From positions 1-44,628 of the forward strand of contig JAIOSV010000074.1 in assembly GCA_021107435.1 (NCBI GenBank): a stretch of 44,628 nucleotides of DNA. The letters run 5' to 3'. Shown one piece after another: positions 16,801 to 22,477 of this stretch. The translations under genes and the position numbers were made by a program. A model generated the notes under the pieces. It made no database searches, was not told the DNA's origin, and was given only the letters and a program-made list of their open reading frames with translations. Positions within the stretch are counted from its first letter, which is position 1; every line of letters begins with the position of its first letter. The stretch comes from Candidatus Sabulitectum sp. GTDB taxonomy: Bacteria > Fermentibacterota > Fermentibacteria > Fermentibacterales > JCC-6.

Positions 16801-17538
16801 GACAGGCCCCAGGACGCTGCTCCCGAGGACATTGAGATCTTTGCGGACCTCACTCTTATGCTTAAAGAGGCAGAAAAACAGACTGACATTCTCCTGCCAA
16901 GGCTTATAGCCAACACTGCGGGCCTTGAGGTTATGGGTGCTGATCCTGCTTTCCTTACAGGCCGCGTACCAGTTGGGGAGAATGCTCTTCCGGGAGCAAA
17001 GACCAGCCGGGAACTCAGAAAACTTCTTGAGGAAGGCACGATCAAGGCTGCTTTCATAATAGGAGAGAATCCGCTGGACTTCAGTAGAACCGGCTCCTGG
17101 TTCCAGAACTGCCAGTTCATTGCGGCAATGGACTGGACAGACACAGAAACAACAATGGCGGCAGATGTTACTCTTCCCGGCTCAACCTACCTTGAAACAC
17201 CGGGAACCAGATGCAACTACGAAGGCAATGTGATCTGCTTCAACGGAGCAGTTCCCCCCGCCTGCGGCAGAACCGGCAGAGAGGTTCTGGAATCACTGGC
17301 AGCAGCTTTCGGCCTCAACCCGAATGAATCTCCGGATGAACTGATCCGGGAAAAGCTCGGTGACATGGTCCGCTTCTACTGGAACACCGGCGAGGAAAGA
17401 AACTGGGACGGCAGAGGAACTCTTGTGCCCATTACTCTGGGCGGAAAAGCTTCTTCGATACAACCACCGCTGACCCACAGCCAGCAGTATCGCAAGGACA
17501 TAAGAGAGGTCGGAACAGAACGGTTCCGCGTCCTCTAA
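13873..17538 (+). CDS. Fused NuoG-ferredoxin / GltD-like flavoprotein / molybdopterin-fold subunit
   Basis: The protein has 1221 residues. Order: NuoG-type [2Fe-2S] domain (~1-80; CHSPELKPYGSCFVC, LVPSC); a Cys-rich linker (DCVSPCLEGCPANVDAQGY) merging into a GltD/NfnB-like module (~110-505; GAGPAGLTAAWFLG, GGGNTAMDAARTSWRL); a DRCLSCGC motif; a 2[4Fe-4S] ferredoxin (CVLCARCVRTCARVL, CISCGNCVDACPTGAL); then a molybdopterin-oxidoreductase fold with [4Fe-4S] ligands C700, C703, C707 and C732. Aligned on GTNN, the formate-dehydrogenase Cys/Sec-His pair is Ser823-Gly824, so the last domain resembles inactive NuoG. With the NuoE/NuoF-like partners it probably forms an NAD(P)-linked bifurcating or confurcating enzyme. 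ATG 13873 follows AGGGG; ATG 13879 is possible. The true reaction is unknown. Confidence 0.85.
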   Translation: MDMIKLKINGQEIEAAPGKTILEVVRENNLDDIPTLCHSPELKPYGSCFVCVVEVKGRKNLVPSCATSIAPNMEVETRNERILDSRKTALELLLSNHYADCVSPCLEGCPANVDAQGYIALSAMGELQQAIDLIREKNPLPAVCARVCVRKCEDVCRRMDVDTPVAINNIKRYLSDADNAYATEPECLPSTGKTVGIIGAGPAGLTAAWFLGKQGIKPVIYEAMERTGGMLRYGIPEYRLPDDVMDKEVEYIKKVGTEINCGVRIGTDISLDELRGRHDALFLAAGAWTGKAMRVEGEFDTEGVVTGADFLPEKVDNPEPIKGTVVVVGGGNTAMDAARTSWRLNADKVIVLYRRTRAQMPADKMEIVDLLEEGIELMELAAPVGIVRENGRLKALRCQRMKLGEPDASGRRRPVPQEGSEFELPCNLVISAIGQNTILNGLTKIETGEVELTRWNTYVVNTKTMETSIEGVFAGGDAADDGPTVAIDAIRDGQRAAKSMTAWLSNEKITPEPFVVRKEFWAKPGKTELGEIKESTRHELHTIDVEERRNSFREVATGFDPEDNEHETDRCLSCGCVRFDDCDLRLYAEEYGVDMEEFKGHVRKHKVDDRHPYIVYDPNKCVLCARCVRTCARVLPIPALGLVGRGFKTEMRPAMNDPLVETSCISCGNCVDACPTGALTMKYPFSGRACLDTEDIKTHCAFCSIGCEITVRSFGDQRYFIKSNGEPGDYLCRYGRFGNELFIKQSRMKNPVIRKGSSSKAVDQDTANEVIVKLMKRAAEEFGAGKVAVFISPELTNEEFYLASEIARAGIGTNNIGSLAIISGGGRSGVLDKAFGFTASTSDKKCLTNADLIICNNTALEDDHLILAVDVIQRVKDGAKLIVANSTLANSDQHLATLAVDPMRGRASFFWNAVMQELMDRGVISPDSITGRDEFLENRNISIDTAAAKAGVETEDILKAAELIMNAGRIVIVHSPDRPQDAAPEDIEIFADLTLMLKEAEKQTDILLPRLIANTAGLEVMGADPAFLTGRVPVGENALPGAKTSRELRKLLEEGTIKAAFIIGENPLDFSRTGSWFQNCQFIAAMDWTDTETTMAADVTLPGSTYLETPGTRCNYEGNVICFNGAVPPACGRTGREVLESLAAAFGLNPNESPDELIREKLGDMVRFYWNTGEERNWDGRGTLVPITLGGKASSIQPPLTHSQQYRKDIREVGTERFRVL

Positions 17539-17552
17539 AAGATCAGAAGTAC

Positions 17553-17582
17553 AAGGGCGTCTGCTTTATCGCAGGCGCCCTT
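17553..17582 (+). terminator. Terminator hairpin after the bifurcating-complex operon
   Basis: AAGGGCGTCTGC (17553-17564) pairs with GCAGGCGCCCTT (17571-17582), 12 bp with one T-G wobble and a 6-nt loop, 14 bases after the stop of the giant subunit. The following CTACTATTT is only weakly T-rich. It marks the end of the redox operon and the start of the decayed region. Confidence 0.65.
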
Positions 17583-17599
17583 CTACTATTTGCTCAGCC

Positions 17600-17809
17600 T
17601 TATGCTTTTCGAGCTTCTATCATCCATTCACGCATATAACTGATTAACTCAATTACGGGCATCAATAGTATCTGATCAGGATTACCGCTTGGATCACCAT
17701 GGATGTTTAAAAGATTCTCTTTGTCCCCGGAAGCGAGGTGCTTTCCAATAGAATGTAGAGGTTTCCGGGCACTCTGCAAAAATGTGGGCAGTGCTGTTCG
17801 ATAAAGGAT
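17600..17809 (-). pseudogene. Unassigned C-terminal reading-frame remnant
   Basis: A frame on the minus strand is open for 69 codons between an in-frame TGA (17810-17812) and TAA (17600-17602). Its composition looks protein-like (LHSIGKHLASGDKENLLNIH, then QILLMPVIELISYMREWMIE). It has no start codon before LLMP, so it reads as the tail of a gene whose front is lost. I do not recognise the family. It lies immediately downstream of the DUF1016 pseudogene on the same strand and may be another piece of the same lost operon. Confidence 0.4.
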
Positions 17810-17822
17810 TCAGAAGAGTGAT

Positions 17823-18744
17823 TCAGATTGAGTGTTTTGTCACTGCTGTATCTATAGGGTTGTCATTTTCCTGCATCATGTTCTTCCTGCACCAGCTTAC
17901 ATAAGTGTTGAGCTGTCCAGTGTTTTCGTGGGAAAATTTTTCAATTTTAAGATCAATCAACACATGGCACTTCAATATTCAGTGGTAGAATACAAGATTG
18001 ATGAATCCATATGTGTCACCAATGAGGATTCATTTCTGCCTGGCTTCAAAACAAAAACCATGTCCAAGCTCCAGCAGAAAGTCCTGCAATTTGTCAAGAA
18101 GAAAATCCTCAAGATCGGATTCACTCATTACTTTCTTAGATTTATTCCCAAGGAATTCAAAGATATATGGATCGCGAACTACCAGTGCGTTTGGGATTTG
18201 CTCGGCCCCAGCATGTGTTATTTTAGCAAGTTTGCCCTTGTTCAGAGAAAGACCGGACCGTTCAAAGTACAAGCTGCCTATCTGACGTTTGAGTTCCCGG
18301 ACAGACCAATTACCACGCATGCACTCAATCTCGTAGAAAGTACGTTTGAGGGAATCCTCAATTGCAAGCAACTGCTCAATATGAGTATAAAACAAGCGGT
18401 TAAGCAGCGAATCAGGATCGATTTCAGAAAGTGCGGTCAGTGACCGCACAATCTCAGGGTATGTTTGATAGAAGTGGAGATAGTTATACAGTTGACGTTT
18501 TCCACAAGAACTGACCTTCTTTTCCTTTAATGTTGCAGCTAGCTTTACCAGCAAACCCTCTCCATAAACAGCTCTATCTTCTCCGTTCATCTCGAATTCA
18601 GCGATATATGCACCAATCAGCCAGTTACGGAGAGTCAGGTTAATATTAACTGCTCTACTTGCCCTTGCAGCAAGATGCTTATGTACCTGCCGAATGGTAG
18701 ATACAAGTGATATTGAAATCCATTCTGGTATGTTCTTCTGCCAT
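17823..18744 (-). pseudogene. DUF1016/YhcG-type PD-(D/E)XK nuclease pseudogene
   Basis: The N-terminal DUF1016 domain is clear (TLRNWLIGAYIAEFE, DRAVYGEGLL, NWSVRELKRQIGSLYFER), followed by VVRDPYIFEFLG and the start of the nuclease domain (LEDFLLDKLQDFLLELGHGF). The frame then meets TGA at 18030-18032 and TGA at 17979-17981. Both sit where relatives carry Arg (EARQ-K-stop-ILIGD; LVFYH-stop-ILKCHVLIDLK), so CGA-to-TGA transitions are likely. The nuclease Asp of the IDL motif is Asn (FINLVFYH). The frame also shifts by one base just after the ATG at 18744, and homology stops after EDNP-like residues near 17850, where a third TGA ends it. The gene is dead. The family is found in defence-type islands and restriction loci. 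Confidence 0.85.
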
Positions 18745-18908
18745 CAGCTCTCCTTGATAACGAGCCAGGTAACCAGGTCGAAATCAGAATTCTCGCTTGC
18801 CTGTTTCTGTCTGTCCGGTATTATGCGATCTCTGGCAGGAAAAAAATGACACATGACCTGTTCTGCTGAAATACAGGAAAGAACGGAACTGGAAAGGCAA
18901 CGGAACCA
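18744..18908 (-). pseudogene. C-terminal remnant of an unknown gene preceding the DUF1016 pseudogene
   Basis: The minus-strand frame is open from just after a TAG at 18909-18911 to TGA at 18744-18746. The last ~35 codons look strongly coding (CHFFPARDRIIPDRQKQ, then SDFDLVTWLVIKES). Its TGA overlaps the ATG of the DUF1016 gene as TGATG, the coupling expected of co-translated genes. The front is missing. By position it could have been a partner gene of the nuclease, but I cannot name the family. Confidence 0.45.
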
Positions 18909-19037
18909 CTATGGTGTTGTTATTTCCAGATCACCCTCAATATAGCGGTGTATTAAACTTGAAATAAGAGTCCGGTATGGAATACCCATCTCCATCGCCT
19001 TTTTCTGAATACCAATGTATCGGAGCTGTACATCTAT
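18909..19037 (-). pseudogene. CopG/RHH-type antitoxin C-terminal remnant
   Basis: A 42-codon stretch reads QLRYIGIQKKAMEMGIPYRT, then LISSLIHRYIEGDLE, ending at TAG 18909-18911. The pattern (IQKKAxExGIPYQTLIxSxxHxYxxGxL) is characteristic of CopG/BrnA-like ribbon-helix-helix antitoxins. An in-frame TGA lies just upstream and the RHH beginning is absent, so only the tail survives. The same DNA is read in another frame by the end of the membrane-protein ORF, marking a recombination joint near 19040. Confidence 0.65.
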
Positions 19038-19407
19038 TCAGCGGAAAACACATCGCGATGGCTAGCTGCTTCAAATTAATAGCTAACTGAGTTAGCGCCA
19101 GAGAAGTGTTAGATCTAAACGCCCAGAAGATCGCAAGAATACCTGCAATCAATGTGAATTGTCTGAATAGCGAAAAAGACAACTCCGAGCTTTTCCGGTG
19201 AACAAGAATCAATTCAAGTAATGGTGGAGTTAAAAACGCACAAGCTATTGCGATCGCTCCCCATTCAAGTGAAACAAGAAGCAAAGAAAACAGAGGAAGA
19301 GCAGCAATAAGAATTCGTTTCCTGGAAGTGATGAAACCTTTCGAGTGAATCCATAGTGTTCTAGTAAACAAGAAAAGAGAGAGATAAATATAGAAGTTAG
19401 CATTCAC
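18937..19407 (-). CDS. Membrane protein beside SatD, with an out-of-frame chimeric C-terminus
   Basis: The predicted protein has 156 residues from a GTG at 19407 that overlaps the end of the SatD gene by 11 bases, so the two are co-translated. Residues ~1-115 are hydrophobic with about four membrane segments (YIYLSLFLFTRTLWI, IAALPLFSLLLVSLEWGAIA, FTLIAGILAIFWAF). The last ~35 residues, from about CTAPIHWYSE on, read across a CopG-antitoxin remnant in the wrong frame. They are therefore probably not native sequence but the result of a truncating recombination. I cannot name the family. It may be a damaged partner of the SatD-like protein. Confidence 0.5.
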   Translation of the reverse strand: MNANFYIYLSLFLFTRTLWIHSKGFITSRKRILIAALPLFSLLLVSLEWGAIAIACAFLTPPLLELILVHRKSSELSFSLFRQFTLIAGILAIFWAFRSNTSLALTQLAINLKQLAIAMCFPLNRCTAPIHWYSEKGDGDGYSIPDSYFKFNTPLY

Positions 19408-20035
19408 TTTTCAGGATTTCCTCATCAATCATTTCTGCCACCCTGTCATAAATTCTGGTGGTTAGAGTTAACCTGCCCTTTCTAATACTTTGATAGACAG
19501 CGGATTTAGAAATTCCCATATCACTGGCAATAATATCAACAGAAGCTCCACGCAAGAGTCTGGCCTGTATTCCGATTTTATTTTTCTTCCAGTATTCACT
19601 TTCATCGGTAATAAGAGCCATAGAATCATTAATAAGTTCCGAGCAGCTACTAACTAGACCCGAAACAGCGAAAACCGTTGCAGATTCCTTCATGCCATTC
19701 AACGCATCTCGAGCAAAATAGAAAGCATTACCATCCATGCCAATTGCTGTCGTCTTAATCAATTCAGTAGAAATCGTCCCAACTGCTATCGAAATTCTTA
19801 GTTTACTGGGAAAAACCCTCTCTTTTATTGTCCACAGGTTCGAGAACAGATCATCTGATTTACTCAGTACGGCCTGAAATTCATCTCCAAGGGTAATTGT
19901 ATAGGGAGAGAAAATAGAATCAGAAGAACTGTTTACCTCTTCAAGAACTGTTCGCAGTCGGTTTTGAAGATTCATTCGATTCTCCACCATGCGCGAATCT
20001 ACAATATCTGCAATAACAACTATCCATTTTTTCAT
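19397..20035 (-). CDS. SatD-family protein with C-terminal helix-turn-helix
   Basis: The protein has 212 residues. The first ~150 match the SatD pattern: VIADIVDSR at the start, ITLGDEFQAVL near residue 50, and a RISIAVG strand near 80. This layout recalls the class III nucleotide-cyclase/GGDEF core (Asp-Ile-Val ... Gly-Asp-Glu-Phe), an inference from the motifs only. Residues ~160-200 form a HTH (SVDIIASDMGISKSAVYQSI). SatD proteins are widespread but without a firm function. It precedes and overlaps the truncated membrane-protein gene. Upstream lies a 74-bp gap with tandem 29-bp repeats. I see no strong Shine-Dalgarno sequence before the ATG. Confidence 0.75.
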   Translation of the reverse strand: MKKWIVVIADIVDSRMVENRMNLQNRLRTVLEEVNSSSDSIFSPYTITLGDEFQAVLSKSDDLFSNLWTIKERVFPSKLRISIAVGTISTELIKTTAIGMDGNAFYFARDALNGMKESATVFAVSGLVSSCSELINDSMALITDESEYWKKNKIGIQARLLRGASVDIIASDMGISKSAVYQSIRKGRLTLTTRIYDRVAEMIDEEILKSEC

Positions 20036-20077
20036 AGGACAATCATTTGCAATGTCATCTGCGATGTCAAGCGATAT

Positions 20078-20144
20078 GCTTCACTTTTCCCATTTTGAAG
20101 CGTTTTGCTTCACTTTTCCCATTTTGAAGCGTTTTGCTTCACTT
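20078..20144. repeat. Tandem 29-bp repeat, 2.3 copies, with internal inverted repeat
   Basis: The unit starting GCTTCACTTTTCCCATTTTG occurs at 20078-20106 and 20107-20135, identical, followed by a 9-base partial copy (20136-20144). Each unit contains GCTTCA and TGAAGC as an inverted pair 12 bases apart. The repeats span the 3' end of the propeller lipoprotein (last residues ASKWEK and stop) and extend toward the SatD start. The duplication probably arose from the lipoprotein's own 3' end by slippage. Two copies are too few to call a CRISPR array. Confidence 0.8.
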
Positions 20145-21270
20145 CGGCAAAACGAATCATGTAAACCGAATAGTAACTCTCCGGGTCCTCTGGAACAGCC
20201 AGAATCCCTCTTCTGGAAATGTTGAATTTCCAGTGATCTGTATCATCTCTGCCCGGAAGAACCGCTGTCATCAGATGTTCACCGGAAGTGTCATACAGAT
20301 CAAAGGTCGGGCACTGCTCAAAGCCCCTCTGTACCCATATCCGGTTCAGGCTGTCAACACCGAGATTTGTGATCATGGGCTTGTTTAAGAACGGTTCCCA
20401 CTCAACCTGGTGTGTATACCGGGATGTGTGATAGAAAAGCTCTTCGACAAACCGCTTCTGTTCCAGAATTTCTTCTTCTGTTCTGGTTACTTCAGGATAG
20501 GGAAGCGTCAGGGTATCCATTACAGAAGCATCTTCGTGAAAAAGAAGCAGTAACGGTTCAGTGCGAGGCTCAGGCGCAACGCAAACAAAACCATGACCTG
20601 CAGTGAACAGTATAGGGAAGAAGTCGACTCTAACTATGTCTTTTCTGAATTGGATGATATCCACAGCATCCAGGAGATACTCACTGCAGAAGTACTCAAC
20701 TTGAACTGAGTCCGGATCATCTGCATCCCATCTGCAAATCCTTTTGTTTGTTATCAGGTAATTATCCTCACGGCTCAATCCACTAAGCATCCCCAGTACA
20801 CTGGTGGAATCCAGAGCCATTATTTGCATTGGGAAGGGTCGCAAAAAAGGTCCTGAGCTGATACTGATTCCATCTGAGTCATATCTCTGCCAGCCCAGTT
20901 CATAATCAAAAACACAGATTGAACCATCATCCAGGATTGCGGGATTACCTGGCTGGAGCATCTCGCCTGGCCCACTGCCCCTCCGTCCAATTCGCTGAAT
21001 AAAATCACCGGAAGATGAGTATCTGAAAATGGTGCATTTTATCCAATCCACTGCGAAGATGTCTCCGCCTGGACCAATAGCCACATTCCTGATGGCACCG
21101 AATACATAGTTGGAATCACCAAGCTCCACCCCGATGGAGTCAACCACAGTCAGTGTACATACATTTGCGTGATTGACGCCATATACAGTTTGGCTGTTAT
21201 CAGTCTGAGTTCTCTCGCTTCCGCACGCCAGCAGGCACAGGAGAAGAAAAATCGCAGAAACAATCTTCAT
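20110..21270 (-). CDS. 6-bladed beta-propeller lipoprotein, paralogue 1
   Basis: The protein has 386 residues with a lipoprotein signal ending in the lipobox LLAC at Cys16. After a short linker the propeller starts with LTVVDSIGVELGDSNYVFGA and continues through repeated blades; GRRGSGPGEMLQPGNPAI is the conserved NHL/6-bladed signature. Also visible are NRIWVQRG and DLYDTSGEHL. The paralogue at 25680-26810 shares the same beginning (ITVVDSIGIEMGDSCYVLGA) and SRRGSGPGEF. It is translationally coupled (TAATG) to the small membrane protein upstream. The final codons lie within the tandem repeat. Likely anchored in the outer or inner membrane facing the periplasm; ligand unknown. Confidence 0.85.
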   Translation of the reverse strand: MKIVSAIFLLLCLLACGSERTQTDNSQTVYGVNHANVCTLTVVDSIGVELGDSNYVFGAIRNVAIGPGGDIFAVDWIKCTIFRYSSSGDFIQRIGRRGSGPGEMLQPGNPAILDDGSICVFDYELGWQRYDSDGISISSGPFLRPFPMQIMALDSTSVLGMLSGLSREDNYLITNKRICRWDADDPDSVQVEYFCSEYLLDAVDIIQFRKDIVRVDFFPILFTAGHGFVCVAPEPRTEPLLLLFHEDASVMDTLTLPYPEVTRTEEEILEQKRFVEELFYHTSRYTHQVEWEPFLNKPMITNLGVDSLNRIWVQRGFEQCPTFDLYDTSGEHLMTAVLPGRDDTDHWKFNISRRGILAVPEDPESYYSVYMIRFAEVKQNASKWEK

Positions 21271-21491
21271 TATTCTCGCGGTTTTCTGATCAGGTTGATC
21301 AGTGTCATCGCGATAAGAATTCCCATCTGAGCAAAAATGCTTGCCAGTACGCCCCAGGGTGAAAAGAATCCAACCACTGACAGGAGCAGGCTGATACCTG
21401 CGAAAAGAAAGCCTCTCTTGTACTCGTTATTGCCTATCCGATAGAACGCTGTCGCAAAAACAAGAAACATTATCACAACAGTTGAATTCAT
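21270..21491 (-). CDS. Small membrane protein, two to three helices
   Basis: The protein has 73 residues from the ATG at 21491, chosen because GGGAGGG sits 6 nt upstream; a longer frame to 21599 has no such site. Segments VVIMFLVFATAFYRIG, GFLFAGISLLLSVVGFF and GVLASIFAQMGILIAMTLI are hydrophobic, and the tail RKPRE is basic. Its TAA overlaps the lipoprotein ATG as TAATG, so the two are one operon. I recognise no family. A role in helping or accompanying the lipoprotein is inferred only from this coupling. Confidence 0.6.
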   Translation of the reverse strand: MNSTVVIMFLVFATAFYRIGNNEYKRGFLFAGISLLLSVVGFFSPWGVLASIFAQMGILIAMTLINLIRKPRE

Positions 21492-21686
21492 TTGTCCCTC
21501 CCGGAAATGCTGAAATCCTAACATTTCCCATGTTGTAACTATACGACTATGATCAACAGAGTAAAAGATACTTCCAGAAAAGCAGATTGGAAAATCCATG
21601 TCATTTTTAAGGCGCTCATCTGCATATCGCTTATTCCCGCACGCACCTCCTGTTCTGATCCTCTGTGTACCTTCCGGAACCTGAAT

Positions 21687-21850
21687 CCATCTTTATTCTC
21701 ATTGGCTGATGCCTGTTTGGTATATTCATTCTTCTCAGATACACTGATTTTCAATCTTAACGGCTCAGGCACTGCCTTACTTTATCGGTAAATAGCTTGA
21801 CCGGTATGACTCTCCTGACTTCAGACAAAAATGGGCGTGTGTTTTACCTT
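21687..21850 (+). pseudogene. Fragment of a third 6-bladed-propeller lipoprotein gene
   Basis: PSLFSLADACLVYSFFSDTL here matches PSLFSLADASSEYSFFSDTL inside the intact lipoprotein at 25680-26810. After a stop and a frame change, TLLTSDKNGRVFY matches TLLSSDEDGRVFY of the same protein. The DNA is clearly similar too. Nothing of the gene's beginning or end remains. It sits on the plus strand against the 3' end of the minus-strand DGTPQW-family gene and shows that this lipoprotein family has been copied and lost here. Confidence 0.75.
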
Positions 21851-22467
21851 AAGACCGTCTTGATTCCAGCCCATGTGGATGCTTCGAGACTAAGAAACGA
21901 GCCGTGAGCTCTGATCAGGAAGTCATTTGCGTTCGTACCGTCGATTATCCACGGTTCCCACAGTTCGAAGTCATAGGAGAAAAAACTGTGGTTTTCAGAC
22001 GGTTGTTGAGTTCCGTCTCCAAGTGAGGCCGGCCAGCCACCGGAAGAAAATGCTGTGTTTACAAGTACCCACAGGCTGTTGCCGCAGTCAATCGGGGGAT
22101 CGTACACTGCATAATTAGCTGAATAGTGAGTCGCAACTACGAAATCCTGTGAGAGGAGCAGAGAGGGGGCGGCTGATTCACCCGCCCAGAGTTCCGCGTA
22201 GAAACATGTTGTATCCCAGCCATAAGAGAAGTGGTGGTAGAACCAGAACTGGGTGTAGTCGCAGATCAGGCTGTTGCCAGCTCCGCTGAAATCATCCATA
22301 TCGAAGAAGACGCCGCGCCACTGACCGCTCCAGGTAAGCCAGGAAGCTGTTCCATCATCGTAGTGGAAGAGCTGTTGGTCCGATGAACCACACTGAACAG
22401 GTGTTTCAAGACGCAGATCTGAACCATTAATAACTGTCATAACACAGAGAACTGCCCAAAGACCCAT
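21844..22467 (-). CDS. Small secreted DGTPQW-family protein, copy D
   Basis: The protein has 207 residues. A short hydrophobic N-terminus (MGLWAVLCVMTVINGS) may be a signal peptide. Family motifs are all present: YDDGTASWLTWSGQW, FFDMDDFSG, FWFYHHFSYGWDTTCF, AELWAGE, NSLWVLVNTAFSSGGWPASL, DGTQQPSENHSFFSYDFELW, and C-terminal STWAGIKTVLR. It lies 19 kb from the other three copies, 10 bp after the FG-GAP gene, and is likely co-transcribed with it. GGAAGG precedes the ATG by 5 nt. Pairing with a sorting-domain protein supports a surface or secreted role. No family name is known to me. Confidence 0.72.
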   Translation of the reverse strand: MGLWAVLCVMTVINGSDLRLETPVQCGSSDQQLFHYDDGTASWLTWSGQWRGVFFDMDDFSGAGNSLICDYTQFWFYHHFSYGWDTTCFYAELWAGESAAPSLLLSQDFVVATHYSANYAVYDPPIDCGNSLWVLVNTAFSSGGWPASLGDGTQQPSENHSFFSYDFELWEPWIIDGTNANDFLIRAHGSFLSLEASTWAGIKTVLR

Positions 22468-22477
22468 AATTTCCTTC

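Noticed and set aside
13873-17538. Formate dehydrogenase or other active molybdoenzyme
   Set aside because: The catalytic Cys/Sec and His positions are Ser823 and Gly824; the domain resembles NuoG instead.
17832-18443. Plus-strand 203-residue reading frame
   Set aside because: It is the antisense of the DUF1016 pseudogene, which has clear homology on the minus strand.
17823-18744. TGA recoded as an amino acid (alternative genetic code)
   Set aside because: Many intact genes here end in TGA (for example 8920, 11452 and 28375), and the pseudogene has other lesions (frameshift, Asp to Asn, lost C-terminus).
20078-20144. CRISPR array
   Set aside because: There are two contiguous identical units with no spacers, lying in the end of a coding gene, and no cas genes.
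21549-21791. Plus-strand 80-residue protein gene
   Set aside because: Its second half is a lipoprotein-gene relic and its first half is antisense to the region upstream of the small membrane protein; no Shine-Dalgarno sequence.
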